This document shows positions 26,247 to 34,716 of a stretch of 64,000 bases of DNA, piece by piece. The notes beneath the pieces were generated by a model. That model ran no database searches. It worked only from the letters and a program-made list of their open reading frames with translations, and was not told the origin of the DNA. Source of the DNA: Halorubrum saccharovorum DSM 1137 (GTDB lineage: Archaea > Halobacteriota > Halobacteria > Halobacteriales > Haloferacaceae); the NCBI RefSeq assembly GCF_000337915.1, contig NZ_AOJE01000070.1:1-64000 (forward strand), written 5' to 3'. Positions within the stretch are counted from its first letter, which is position 1. Each line of letters starts with the position of its first letter. The translations under genes were made by a program, and so were the position numbers.

Positions 26247-27269
26247 GTGACGAACACCAACCGCGAGTGGCTGCTCGCCGAGCGCCCCGACGGCGAGCCC
26301 GATCAGGACTGCTTCGAGTTGCGCGAGACGGACGTTCCCGTCCCCGCTCCCGGCGAACTCCTCGTCCGCACCCGGTTCCTCTCGGTCGACCCGTACATGC
26401 GCGGGCGGATGCGCGACGCCGAGTCGTATGCCGAGCCGTGGGACGTGGGCGACGCGCTCAAAGGCGGGATCGTCGGCGAAGTGGTCGAGAGCGAAAGCGA
26501 CGCGTACGCCGAAGGCGACCTCGTGACCGGCGAGGGGCTGTGGGCCGACTACGCGACGCTCCACGCCGACGACGTGGCCCCGGTCGATCCGACCGTCGCC
26601 GACCCCGAAGCCTACCTCGGCGTGCTCGGGATGCCCGGCCGGACCGCCTACTTCGGACTGTTGGAGGTCGGCGAGCCCAAGCCCGGCGACACCGTGGTCG
26701 TCTCCGGCGCCGCGGGCGCTGTCGGGTCGGTCGTCGGCCAGATCGCGAAGCGCGCCGGCTGTCGCGTGGTCGGGTTCGCCGGGAGCGACGAGAAGACGGC
26801 GTGGCTCACGGAGGACCTCGGCTTCGACGCCGCGATCAACTACAAGGCGACCGACGACTACCGCGCCGCGCTCGACGAGGCCGCGCCCGACGGCGTCGAC
26901 GTGTACTTCGACAACGTCGGCGGCCCCATCACGGACGCCGTCTTCACCAAGCTGGACCTCGACGCGCGGGTCGCGGTCTGCGGGCAGATCGCTCACTACA
27001 ACGACGAGGAGGTCCCCACCGGGCCGCGAAAGCTCCCGGGGATCATCGCGGTGCGAGCGCGCGTTGAGGGGCTGCTCGTCGGCGACTTCGCGACCCGGTT
27101 CGGCGAGGCGAGCGAGCGGCTCGGCCAGTGGGTCGCGAGCGGCGAGCTCGAACACCGAGAGACGGTCGTCAAGGGGGTAGAGAACGCGCCCGACGCCTTC
27201 CTCGGGCTCTTCGCGGGCGACAACATCGGCAAGCAGGTGGTGCGGGTGTCGGCCGCGGACGAGGAGTAG
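26247..27269 (+). CDS. NADP-dependent medium-chain oxidoreductase (CurA/leukotriene B4 dehydrogenase-like)
   Basis: A 340-residue zinc-free MDR enzyme that reduces activated double bonds or quinones. The N-terminal domain contains LSVDPYMRGRM, typical of the PTGR/CurA subgroup. The cofactor domain has VVSGAAGAVGSVVGQIAKRAG (Gly-rich loop) and YFDNVGGPITDAVF, followed by ICGQIAHYN-like VCGQIAHYND. The start is a GTG at 26247, whose product begins TNTNREWLLAERPDG, the usual N-terminus of this family. It stands between VapBC and the M20 hydrolase. Physiological substrate unknown. Confidence 0.88.
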   Translation: MTNTNREWLLAERPDGEPDQDCFELRETDVPVPAPGELLVRTRFLSVDPYMRGRMRDAESYAEPWDVGDALKGGIVGEVVESESDAYAEGDLVTGEGLWADYATLHADDVAPVDPTVADPEAYLGVLGMPGRTAYFGLLEVGEPKPGDTVVVSGAAGAVGSVVGQIAKRAGCRVVGFAGSDEKTAWLTEDLGFDAAINYKATDDYRAALDEAAPDGVDVYFDNVGGPITDAVFTKLDLDARVAVCGQIAHYNDEEVPTGPRKLPGIIAVRARVEGLLVGDFATRFGEASERLGQWVASGELEHRETVVKGVENAPDAFLGLFAGDNIGKQVVRVSAADEE

Positions 27270-27382
27270 GGAGGCGGCGCTCGCGCTGGTCAGCATCGAC
27301 CGACAGCGGCGCTCCCGACACGGCAAGCGGGAGTGAGCCACCGGCTACCGTTAAGTACTCGCATCGCTTTCTCTTCGGACAG

Positions 27383-28663
27383 ATGTCCCACGACGCGCGA
27401 GCCAGACTGAGCGATCTCCGGCGGGCGTTCCACCGCCATCCGGAGCCCGGGTGGCGCGAGTTTCAGACGACCGCTCGCGTCGTCGCGGAGCTCGAACGCA
27501 TCGGCGTCGACGAGATCGCGGTCGGCCGCGACGCGCTCGCCACCGACGCGCGGATGGCCGTGCCCGACGACGAGGAGATCCGGCCGTGGCTCGACCGCGC
27601 CCGCGAGGCGGGGGTCAGCGACGACCTGCTCGAACGCACCGCGGGCGGCCACACGGGCGTCGTCGCGACGCTGACGCAGGGCGAGGGGCCGTGTATCGGC
27701 CTGCGCGTCGATCTCGACGCGATCTCGATCCACGAGTCGGACGCTCCCGACCACCGGCCGGCGGCGGAGGGGTTCCGGTCCGAACACGACGGGTACATGC
27801 ACGCCTGCGGGCACGACGCGCACCTCGCGATCGCGCTCGGCACGCTGGCGGCGGTCAAGGAGAGCGACTTCCGGGGGACGCTCAAGGTGCTCTTCCAGCC
27901 GGCAGAGGAGATATCGGGGGGCGGCAAGGCGATGGCCGAGAGCGGCCACCTCGACGGCGTCGACTACCTGTTCGCGCTCCACGTCGGGCTCGACCACCCC
28001 ACGGGCGAGATCGTCGCCGGCGTCGAGAGCCCGCTGGCGATGGCCCACTTGACGGCCACCTTCGAGGGCGCGAGCGCACACGCCGGCAAGGCGCCGAACG
28101 AGGGGGCAAACGCCATGCAGGCCGCCGCGAGCGCGATCCAGAACGCGTACGGTATCGCGCGCCACCGCGACGGCGCGACCCGGGTGAACGTCGGCCGGAT
28201 CGAGGGCGGCTCCGCGAGCAACGTCATCGCCGAGGAGGTGACGATCGACGCCGAGGTGCGCGGCGAGACGACCGCGCTGATGACGTACGCGCGCACCGAG
28301 CTCGAACGGATCCTGTACGCCGCCGCCGAGCTCCACGACTGCGACGTGACGCCGCGCGTGATCAGCGAATCGCCGTGCGTCGACAGCCACCCGGCGCTGC
28401 GAGAGCTCATCGGGAACGTGGCGTGGGAGGTCGACGGCGTCGATCGGGTGATCCCGTCCGAGGAGTTCGGCGTCAGCGAGGACGGTACGTATCTGATGCA
28501 GCGGGTCCAGGACGCCGGCGGACTGGCCTCGTACGTGCTCATCGGCACCGACCACCCGACGAGCCACCACACGCCCACCTTCGACGTCGACGAAGCGAGC
28601 CTCGAGATCGGCGTCGACCTGCTGTCGGACGCGTTCGTCGAGCTGTCGCGGCGGCGGCCGTAG
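27383..28663 (+). CDS. M20 amidohydrolase (AbgA / N-acyl amino acid hydrolase type), copy 1
   Basis: A 426-residue metallo-aminoacylase-type enzyme. Metal ligands and catalytic residues are visible in HACGHDAHLAIALG, FQPAEEISGGGKAM (Glu-Glu) and, near the C-terminus, TDHPTSHHTPTFDVDE. The N-terminal segment HRHPEPGWREFQTTARVV is followed by the AbgA-like insertion (VPDDEEIRPWLDRAREAG). ATG at 27383 is chosen because similarity starts at once and a long upstream open frame is shadow. The paralogue at 34713 is alike throughout. In the ectoine context it could deacetylate N-acetyl-diaminobutyrate; that substrate is inferred. Confidence 0.9.
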   Translation: MSHDARARLSDLRRAFHRHPEPGWREFQTTARVVAELERIGVDEIAVGRDALATDARMAVPDDEEIRPWLDRAREAGVSDDLLERTAGGHTGVVATLTQGEGPCIGLRVDLDAISIHESDAPDHRPAAEGFRSEHDGYMHACGHDAHLAIALGTLAAVKESDFRGTLKVLFQPAEEISGGGKAMAESGHLDGVDYLFALHVGLDHPTGEIVAGVESPLAMAHLTATFEGASAHAGKAPNEGANAMQAAASAIQNAYGIARHRDGATRVNVGRIEGGSASNVIAEEVTIDAEVRGETTALMTYARTELERILYAAAELHDCDVTPRVISESPCVDSHPALRELIGNVAWEVDGVDRVIPSEEFGVSEDGTYLMQRVQDAGGLASYVLIGTDHPTSHHTPTFDVDEASLEIGVDLLSDAFVELSRRRP

Positions 28664-28753
28664 GAGGGCGCGAGCCGGTGAATTGCACCACAACCGGCGG
28701 CGGTGGTCCGCCTGATCAATACTGTTAATCCGGTGGCACCCGCTATATTACCC

Positions 28754-29401
28754 ATGAGCCAGAACGACGTGCCGGAGTCGCTGGAGGCGGCGGCCGACTC
28801 GGACCGGCCTCGCGGGATCCTCACGCCCTCCGACCGTGACTTTCTGCTCGGACGCAAGACGGATTACACGGACCACTCCCGGAAACAGAAGCGCAACCGG
28901 ATCCGGCGCCGCGTCCGGAACGCGATCCTGGACTTCAGCATCCTCTTCGAGTGCCTGGAGGAGCGCGACCGGAAGACGGTGTTCGATCCGGACGACGAGG
29001 ACCGGGAGGCGTACACGCAGGGGATCACCGACATGCTCGCGTTCCTCCACCTCGGCACGATGGGGTACCACACGCCGTTCAAGGACATGCTCTCGGAGGG
29101 CGTCGGCAAGGCGGAACAGCAGCTCGCGGGGTCGAACTACCGCATGGTCAACGTGGAGTTCAACGTCGAGCCGGTCGGCCAGATCGACGTCGACGAGGTG
29201 GTCGCCAAGCTCGAAGACGACGAGTTCGCCGAGCTCACCGACGAGGAGCTCCGCGCGTTCGTCCGCCTGCTGACCATGTCGGAGTCGTTCTCGCCGGAGG
29301 AGGCGGGCGAGGAGATCAAAGACCGCGTCGACGAGTTCGCCGAGAAGCTGACGGAGAGCGCGACCTCTCACGAGCGCACGCTCGAAGAGCTGACGAACTG
29401 A
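28754..29401 (+). CDS. Conserved haloarchaeal protein of unknown function
   Basis: A 215-residue soluble, acidic protein. The N-terminal 60 residues contain a basic patch (LGRKTDYTDHSRKQKRNRIRRRVRNAILDF) that could bind nucleic acid, followed by predicted helices and an Asp/Glu-rich C-terminus with a coiled-coil-like end (EEIKDRVDEFAEKLTESATSHERTLEEL). I have seen this general layout in haloarchaeal hypothetical proteins but cannot name a domain. ATG 28754 follows a TATATTA stretch by few bases, so the message is probably leaderless. Confidence 0.75.
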   Translation: MSQNDVPESLEAAADSDRPRGILTPSDRDFLLGRKTDYTDHSRKQKRNRIRRRVRNAILDFSILFECLEERDRKTVFDPDDEDREAYTQGITDMLAFLHLGTMGYHTPFKDMLSEGVGKAEQQLAGSNYRMVNVEFNVEPVGQIDVDEVVAKLEDDEFAELTDEELRAFVRLLTMSESFSPEEAGEEIKDRVDEFAEKLTESATSHERTLEELTN

Positions 29402-29789
29402 CCGGCGGAGACGCGCCGTGCGGTAACAGATACTGGTCACGATCGACCTCCCGGCGACCGGCCGCTTGGGACGGTGCCGGCGCGGTGTCGAGCCGGTGCC
29501 GCTCGATCTTCGGCGGCTTTTGATACGGAATGTGTGGCTGTTTCGGTTGATTCCCGCTGATCGTCCAGTGTATCGCGTTGATCGCTGACGATCCCGCCCC
29601 GTTAGCTGTTTGGTACGAATATCGTTGAACATATATACAGAATACATAAATCGGATAGATAGTCGCACCTTGAGAAACACTTATTGTGTACACTTCCGAT
29701 CGACCGACCATGCCATCACGTGGCATGGTACTCGACCGGCGGAGGCACCGTGGACCCAGTAGTCGTCGCCGTCGCGGGGGTGTCACCTG
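29402..29789. promoter_or_regulatory. Long leader/promoter region upstream of the BCCT transporter
   Basis: A 388-bp spacer without a normal gene. It has an AT-rich stretch with ATATATACAG and ATACATAAATC (29631-29651), the self-complementary octamer GTGTACAC at 29687-29694, and a perfect palindrome ACCATGCCA-N5-TGGCATGGT at 29707-29729. A 26-codon open frame from ATG 29710 ends in TGATG overlapping the transporter start at 29790 and might be a coupled leader peptide. The two palindromes are candidate operators. Confidence 0.5.
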
Positions 29790-31487
29790 ATGAGTGGCTC
29801 TGAACCGGGAGTGATAGAGGAGTTCCGCGACGAGATCGACCCGATCGTCTTCGCGTTCGGCGCCCTGCTGACGCTGGGCGTTATCGCCGCGTTCTTCATC
29901 AGCCCGTCCACCGTCGAGAACGGCATCGAGTCGCTGAACAATCAGCTGCTCGGCGCGTTCAACTGGGCGCTGATGCTGATCGTCTTCCTGATCGTGTTGT
30001 TCCTACTCTTCCTGATCGTGGGGCCGTGGGGAGGGATCAAGCTCGGCGACGAGCCGCCGGAGTACAGCTTCCTCTCGTTTTTCGCGATGCTGTACTCCGC
30101 GGGGTTCGCGGCCGGGGTCGTGTTCTGGGGACCGACCGAGGCGCTGTTCTACTACAACAACCCCTCGCCGCTGTTCAGTAACGTCGAGGGGAGCACGGCC
30201 GAGGCGATGACCGTCGCGGTCCAACAGACGCTGTTCCACTGGGCGCTGCCGCAGCTCGCGGTGTTCACCATCATGGGTATCGCGATCGGCTACTTCGCGT
30301 ACAACTACGAGAACGTCCCGCTGCGCGTCTCCTCGGCGCTCATGCCGATCCTCGGCGCCGACAATCTCGACGGCCCGGCCGCGAAGGTCGTCGACATTCT
30401 GGCCGTCTTCGCGACCATCGGCGGCGTCGCCACGTCGCTCGGGTTCATCGGGAGCCAGTTCGTCACCGGGCTCGACTACCAGTGGGGGATCAACATGGGC
30501 GATCTCGGGATCCTGCTCGTCGTCACCATGATGACCCTCCTCTTTACCACCTCGATGGTGCTCGGGGTCGACAAGGGGATCCGCCGGCTCTCGAACTTCA
30601 ACATGATCCTCTTCGTCGTGCTCATGTTCGCGACGTTCATCGTGGGCCCGACGCTGTTCCTCGTGCTGCTCGGCACGCAGGCGTTCGGCGGCATGATAAG
30701 CGAGTTCGTCTCGATGAGCCTCTTCACCGGCGCCGGGCCGATGGGTGGCGGCGACGCGAGCGCGACCGGCTGGATCAACGCGTGGACGGTGTTCTACTGG
30801 GCGTGGGCGCTCTCGTGGTCGCCGTTCGCGGGGCTGTTCATCGCGCGGATCTCCAAGGGACGGACCGTCCGCGAGGTCGCGTTCACGGGGATCGTCGCGA
30901 CCTCCGGCGCCACCATCCCGTGGTTCACGTTCGTCGGCGGCACCGCGGTGTGGGCACAGCACAACGGGATCGCCGACTTCGGCGCGGTGATCGCCGGCGA
31001 CGCGGGGCCGGAGGTGTCCGGGTTCATCCTCTTCGAGGCGCTGAACTTCACGCTGAACCTCGGTGGAGCGTCGATGACGATCCCGATCGGGTCCGTGCTG
31101 ATCTACGCGTTCATGATCCTCGTGACGACGTTCTTCATCACGTCGGCGGACTCCTCGACGCTGGCCGTCTCGATGATGACCACCGGCGGGAAGGCCAGGC
31201 CGTCGAACATCAACCGCATCTTCTGGGGCGTCGTCCTCGGGATGACCGCGGCGATCCTGATGATCCTCGGCGGCAGCGGCAGCGCGAACACGCTCCAGCA
31301 GGCGGCGATCATCACCGGCACGCCGTTCGCGTTGGTCTGTTTCCTCGCGATGTTAGCGCTGATCAAAGACTTCGGCAAGCACTACGACCAAGTGCTCTTG
31401 CAGGACGACACGGTGCTGTACGGAGCGGGGAAAGACGTCGACGCCCGGTCCGAGTCGGTCGAGTCCGCCGGGTCGGACGACGACTGA
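29790..31487 (+). CDS. BCCT-family osmolyte transporter
   Basis: A 565-residue secondary transporter with 12 membrane helices, taking up betaine, choline, carnitine or ectoine with Na+ or H+. Family signs are EYSFLSFFAMLYSAGFAAGVVFWGPTEALFYY (helix 3), the Trp-rich helix 8 segment WAWALSWSPFAGLFIARISKGRTVREV, and TSADSSTLAVSMMTTGG. The C-terminal tail is short and acidic. Adjacent to ectoine hydrolase, aminotransferase and deacetylase-like genes, its most likely cargo is ectoine or hydroxyectoine. The upstream spacer carries a GTGTACAC element shared in form with other promoters of the cluster. Confidence 0.93.
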   Translation: MSGSEPGVIEEFRDEIDPIVFAFGALLTLGVIAAFFISPSTVENGIESLNNQLLGAFNWALMLIVFLIVLFLLFLIVGPWGGIKLGDEPPEYSFLSFFAMLYSAGFAAGVVFWGPTEALFYYNNPSPLFSNVEGSTAEAMTVAVQQTLFHWALPQLAVFTIMGIAIGYFAYNYENVPLRVSSALMPILGADNLDGPAAKVVDILAVFATIGGVATSLGFIGSQFVTGLDYQWGINMGDLGILLVVTMMTLLFTTSMVLGVDKGIRRLSNFNMILFVVLMFATFIVGPTLFLVLLGTQAFGGMISEFVSMSLFTGAGPMGGGDASATGWINAWTVFYWAWALSWSPFAGLFIARISKGRTVREVAFTGIVATSGATIPWFTFVGGTAVWAQHNGIADFGAVIAGDAGPEVSGFILFEALNFTLNLGGASMTIPIGSVLIYAFMILVTTFFITSADSSTLAVSMMTTGGKARPSNINRIFWGVVLGMTAAILMILGGSGSANTLQQAAIITGTPFALVCFLAMLALIKDFGKHYDQVLLQDDTVLYGAGKDVDARSESVESAGSDDD

Positions 31488-31529
31488 CGCTCACCTGACC
31501 CGCTTTTGGGCTTCCATACCAAGTTTTAA

Positions 31530-31544
31530 TGTATAACGTATACA
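31530..31544. promoter_or_regulatory. Inverted repeat at the aminotransferase promoter
   Basis: TGTATA-ACG-TATACA, a perfect 15-bp inverted repeat 10 bp before the ATG at 31555, followed by TGTGTATGG that includes the start. It resembles the TGTACAC-N7-GTGTACA site upstream of the second M20 gene. It overlaps what would be the TATA box or transcription start of a leaderless message. Confidence 0.5.
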
Positions 31545-31554
31545 TAATCTGTGT

Positions 31555-32916
31555 ATGGATAGGGATACGGCGGAACCAAGCGCGGACGCGCTCCCCGGCC
31601 CGAACGCGCAGCGCTGGGTCGACTTCCACCAGTCGCACTCCGCGCCCAGCGAATACTCGCACGAGTTCGTCTGGGACGTGACCCGCGAGGCCGACGGGCC
31701 CTTCGTCACCGACGTCGACGGCAACGTTCTGTTGGATTTCACCTGTCACATCGGCGCGGCTCCGCTCGGCTACAACAACGAGAAGGTGCTCTCGAAGCTC
31801 CGGGAGTTCGACCTCGTCGAGCCGATGAAGATCGCCGGTCAGGACATGTACTTCGGGTCGGGCCCCACCCCCGAGGAGGCCGACTTCCCCGGGTCGAGTC
31901 ACCTCATGGACCGGCTGACCGACGTGTCCGGTCACTACGGGATGGACACCGTCTTCCTCTCGAACTCCGGCGCCGAGGCGATGGAGAACGCGATGAAGAT
32001 CACCCACGACTACCGCGCCCCCGCGAAGTACGGCGTGGCGTTCGACGGGAGCTTCCACGGGCGCACGCTCGGCACGCTCTCGCTGACGAAGTCGAAGGAC
32101 GTGTACACGCGCCAGTACCCCGAGATCAGCGGCGTCGAGACGGTACCCTTCTGTGCGGATCGAGGCTGTGACGCGGCGAGCTGCGACTGCGGCTTCTTCG
32201 CGGGCGGCGGCTCGCAGCTGCGGAACATGCTCGCGCCCGAGGGCGGCCACGTCGACCCGGCGGAGATCGCCTTCCTGACGCTCGAACCGATCCAGGGCGT
32301 CGGCGGCTACCGCTTCCCCAGCGAGGCGTTCATGGACGAGGTGGCGGCCGTCACCGACGAGTACGACATCCCGCTCGTCGTCGACGAGATCCAGTCGGGC
32401 GTCGGACGCACCGGCGAGATGTGGGCGGCGGACCACTACGCCATCGAGCCGGACGTGATCGCGAGCGCGAAGGCGCTGCGCGTCGGCGCGACGATCTCCC
32501 GGTCGGAGGTGTTCCCCACCGAGAAGAACCGCCTCGGCTCGACGTTCGGCGGCGGCGACGTCCTCGGCTCGATGATGGGGACGTTCACGCTGGAGGCGAT
32601 CGATGAGCACGACCTGCTGGCCAACGCGACCCGGCGCGGTCGGCAGGCGTGCGAGATCCTCCGCGACGACGCGCCCGACACCGTCGTCGATGTCCGCGGC
32701 AAGGGGCTAATGCTCGCGGTGGAGTTCGACACGCCCGAGCGGCGCTCCGCCGTCGTCGAGGCCGCGCTCGACCGCGGCCTCCTCACGCTCGGCTGCGGCA
32801 AGAAGACGATCCGGCTACTCCCCCCGCTGGACTCGACCGAACGCGAGATCGCGCTCGGGACCGGGATCTTCCTCGACGCGATCGACGCCGTCAGCGCGAG
32901 CGCGGCGGCGAACTGA
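31555..32916 (+). CDS. Class-III PLP aminotransferase (diaminobutyrate/lysine/GABA type), copy 1
   Basis: A 453-residue fold-type I aminotransferase. SNSGAEAMENAMKITHDY binds the cofactor phosphate, AFDGSFHGRTLGTLSLT and EPIQGVGGYRFP are family blocks, VVDEIQSGVGRTGEMWA has the PLP-ring Asp, and the Schiff-base Lys is in VIASAKALRVG. A Cys-rich insert (CADRGCDAASCDCGF) around residue 200 is unusual and could bind metal. In the ectoine route a class-III enzyme (DoeD) converts 2,4-diaminobutyrate to aspartate semialdehyde, and this gene sits immediately after the BCCT transporter. Substrate assignment is by context. Confidence 0.9.
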   Translation: MDRDTAEPSADALPGPNAQRWVDFHQSHSAPSEYSHEFVWDVTREADGPFVTDVDGNVLLDFTCHIGAAPLGYNNEKVLSKLREFDLVEPMKIAGQDMYFGSGPTPEEADFPGSSHLMDRLTDVSGHYGMDTVFLSNSGAEAMENAMKITHDYRAPAKYGVAFDGSFHGRTLGTLSLTKSKDVYTRQYPEISGVETVPFCADRGCDAASCDCGFFAGGGSQLRNMLAPEGGHVDPAEIAFLTLEPIQGVGGYRFPSEAFMDEVAAVTDEYDIPLVVDEIQSGVGRTGEMWAADHYAIEPDVIASAKALRVGATISRSEVFPTEKNRLGSTFGGGDVLGSMMGTFTLEAIDEHDLLANATRRGRQACEILRDDAPDTVVDVRGKGLMLAVEFDTPERRSAVVEAALDRGLLTLGCGKKTIRLLPPLDSTEREIALGTGIFLDAIDAVSASAAAN

Positions 32917-33020
32917 GCAGCCGCGCCCGGCGGCGCGTGAGCCGGCCGGGTTCGGGCGCAGGACGGCGGGAGGCTGAAGTGGGCCGTGGCCCTATCGGGG
33001 ACCGTACAACCGAACCGATC

Positions 33021-33299
33021 ATGAATCGAACAGCCCTCCTCGGCGGCGCGTTGCTCGTCGTCGGAGTCGGTATCGCCCTCGCGGAACTGGTCTCCTTCCC
33101 CGGAATGCTGTTCGGCGGCTGTACCGACGTCGGCGTCTCGGAGGGACGGGGGACCGGCGTCGGCGTTCTCGGCGTACAGGGGGCAGACCTCCTGTACACG
33201 CCCGACGGAGTGAACGAGTGTAGTATCCCGCTTCCTGCGGTCCTCGCTCCGCTCGGACTGGTCGCTGTCGGGGGCGGATTGGTTCTGTCCGCCCGGTGA
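33021..33299 (+). CDS. Small membrane protein, unknown
   Basis: A 92-residue protein with two hydrophobic helices (ALLGGALLVVGVGIALAELV at the N-terminus, LPAVLAPLGLVAVGGGLVLSA at the C-terminus). These enclose a short external loop with two Cys (GGCTDVGV and VNECSIP) that could form a disulfide. No family recognised. ATG at 33021 is the only sensible start. It lies between the first aminotransferase and the convergent threonine-dehydratase-like gene. Confidence 0.65.
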   Translation: MNRTALLGGALLVVGVGIALAELVSFPGMLFGGCTDVGVSEGRGTGVGVLGVQGADLLYTPDGVNECSIPLPAVLAPLGLVAVGGGLVLSAR

Positions 33300-33417
33300 T
33301 CGCCGTCGAGCAACTCACACGTGACACCGGACCGGGATTAGTATCCTCCCACCACGACACCAAAAAATGAAGTGAGGGGATCCGAGAGCCGCAGTGCGAA
33401 CTTCGTTGCCGACCCGC

Positions 33418-34716
33418 TCAGTTCTCCTCAGCGACCGACCGCTCGACGACCGACACGCCGTCGAGCGCCGACACCGCCGCCAGCACCGCATCCAGGTGGT
33501 CGGCGTCGCGTCCTTCGATCCCGACCGTCACGGGGGTGCGGTTGGGGTGGTCGGTCCCCGTTCGACGCGCGCGTTCGAGGGCGTCGAGCTCGGCGCCCGC
33601 GTCGGTCACCGCCTCGACCACTTCGCTAACCTGCGTCGGCCACGCCGCGAGCGCGAGCCGCGCCTCGGCGTAGCGTCCGAGTTCGAACAGGCCGATCCGG
33701 GTGAGCTCGGCGTGGCCGGTGAGGTTCACGTTGCCGCCCGAGACGACGACGGCGGGGTTGGCGTCCGCGAGGTCCAGCCGGTCCGAGAGCGCGGCGGCGA
33801 GCGGCGCGGCGCCGGCGCCCTCGGCGACCGTCTTCTGCCGCTCGGCCAGCAGCGTCACGGCGGCGGCGATCTCGCGGTCGGAGACGGTCACCACGTCGTC
33901 GACGACCTCGCTCGCGACTTCGAAGGTGGTCCCCAGCATCCGGGTGTCGGCGACCCCCTCGGCGACGGTGTCCACGTCGTCGAGCTGGCGGATCTCGCCG
34001 GCCTCCAGCGACGGCTTCGCGTGTGCCGCCCCCTCCGGCTGGACGCCGATAACTCGAACGTCGCGGTCCGCGGCCGCCACCGCGGTGCCGATCCCCGAGA
34101 TGAGCCCGCCGCCGCCGATGGCAACGAGGACGGCGTCCATCGCGGGGTACTGCTCTATCAGTTCGAGGCCGATCGTCCCCTGGCCCGCGACGACGGCGGC
34201 GTCGTCGAACGGGTGGACGAACGTCTCACCGGTCTCGTCGGCGCGCGCCACGGCGTGCTCGTAGGAGCGCTCGTAGATGTCGCCCTCCACGAGCACGGTC
34301 GCGCCGTACTCCCTTGTCGCCGCGACCTTCGCCGCCGGCGTCACCTCGGGGACGACGATCGTCGTGTCGATCCCGAGCAGGTCGCCCGCGAGGGCCACCC
34401 CTTGCGCGTGGTTGCCCGCGCTGGCGGCGATCACGCCGGCCTCGCGCTCGTCCGGGGAGAGCCGCGCCATCGCGTTGTAAGCCCCGCGGATCTTGAACGA
34501 GCCGGTCCGCTGGAAGGACTCGAGCTTGAGCCCCAGCGACGCGGCCCCGCTCATCTCGGCGAACGTGCGCGAGGTGTCGAGCGGCGTTCGGTGCGCAACG
34601 TCCGCGAGCCGGCGGCGGGCGTCCTCGATCGCGGCGCGCGTGACGGACGGCGGGGAGTTCTCCCCGCCGTCGCCCCGCTCGTCGGCGTCGCGGTCGTCGG
34701 GCTCGTCCTCTGTCAT
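33418..34716 (-). CDS. ilvA: Threonine dehydratase-like PLP enzyme with C-terminal ACT domain
   Basis: A 432-residue fold-type II PLP enzyme. The PLP Lys is in ESFQRTGSFKIRGAYNAM, SAGNHAQGVALAG is the substrate/cofactor Asn loop, GGGGLISGIGTA binds phosphate, and a C-terminal ACT-like domain (TPVTVGIEGRDADHLDAVL) suggests allosteric control. Catabolic threonine/serine dehydratase is the direct reading. The bacterial hydroxyectoine-use protein EutB belongs to the same family, so a cluster-specific role is possible. ATG at 34716 overlaps the stop of the upstream M20 gene (ATGA), which makes them one operon. Confidence 0.88.
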   Translation of the reverse strand: MTEDEPDDRDADERGDGGENSPPSVTRAAIEDARRRLADVAHRTPLDTSRTFAEMSGAASLGLKLESFQRTGSFKIRGAYNAMARLSPDEREAGVIAASAGNHAQGVALAGDLLGIDTTIVVPEVTPAAKVAATREYGATVLVEGDIYERSYEHAVARADETGETFVHPFDDAAVVAGQGTIGLELIEQYPAMDAVLVAIGGGGLISGIGTAVAAADRDVRVIGVQPEGAAHAKPSLEAGEIRQLDDVDTVAEGVADTRMLGTTFEVASEVVDDVVTVSDREIAAAVTLLAERQKTVAEGAGAAPLAAALSDRLDLADANPAVVVSGGNVNLTGHAELTRIGLFELGRYAEARLALAAWPTQVSEVVEAVTDAGAELDALERARRTGTDHPNRTPVTVGIEGRDADHLDAVLAAVSALDGVSVVERSVAEEN

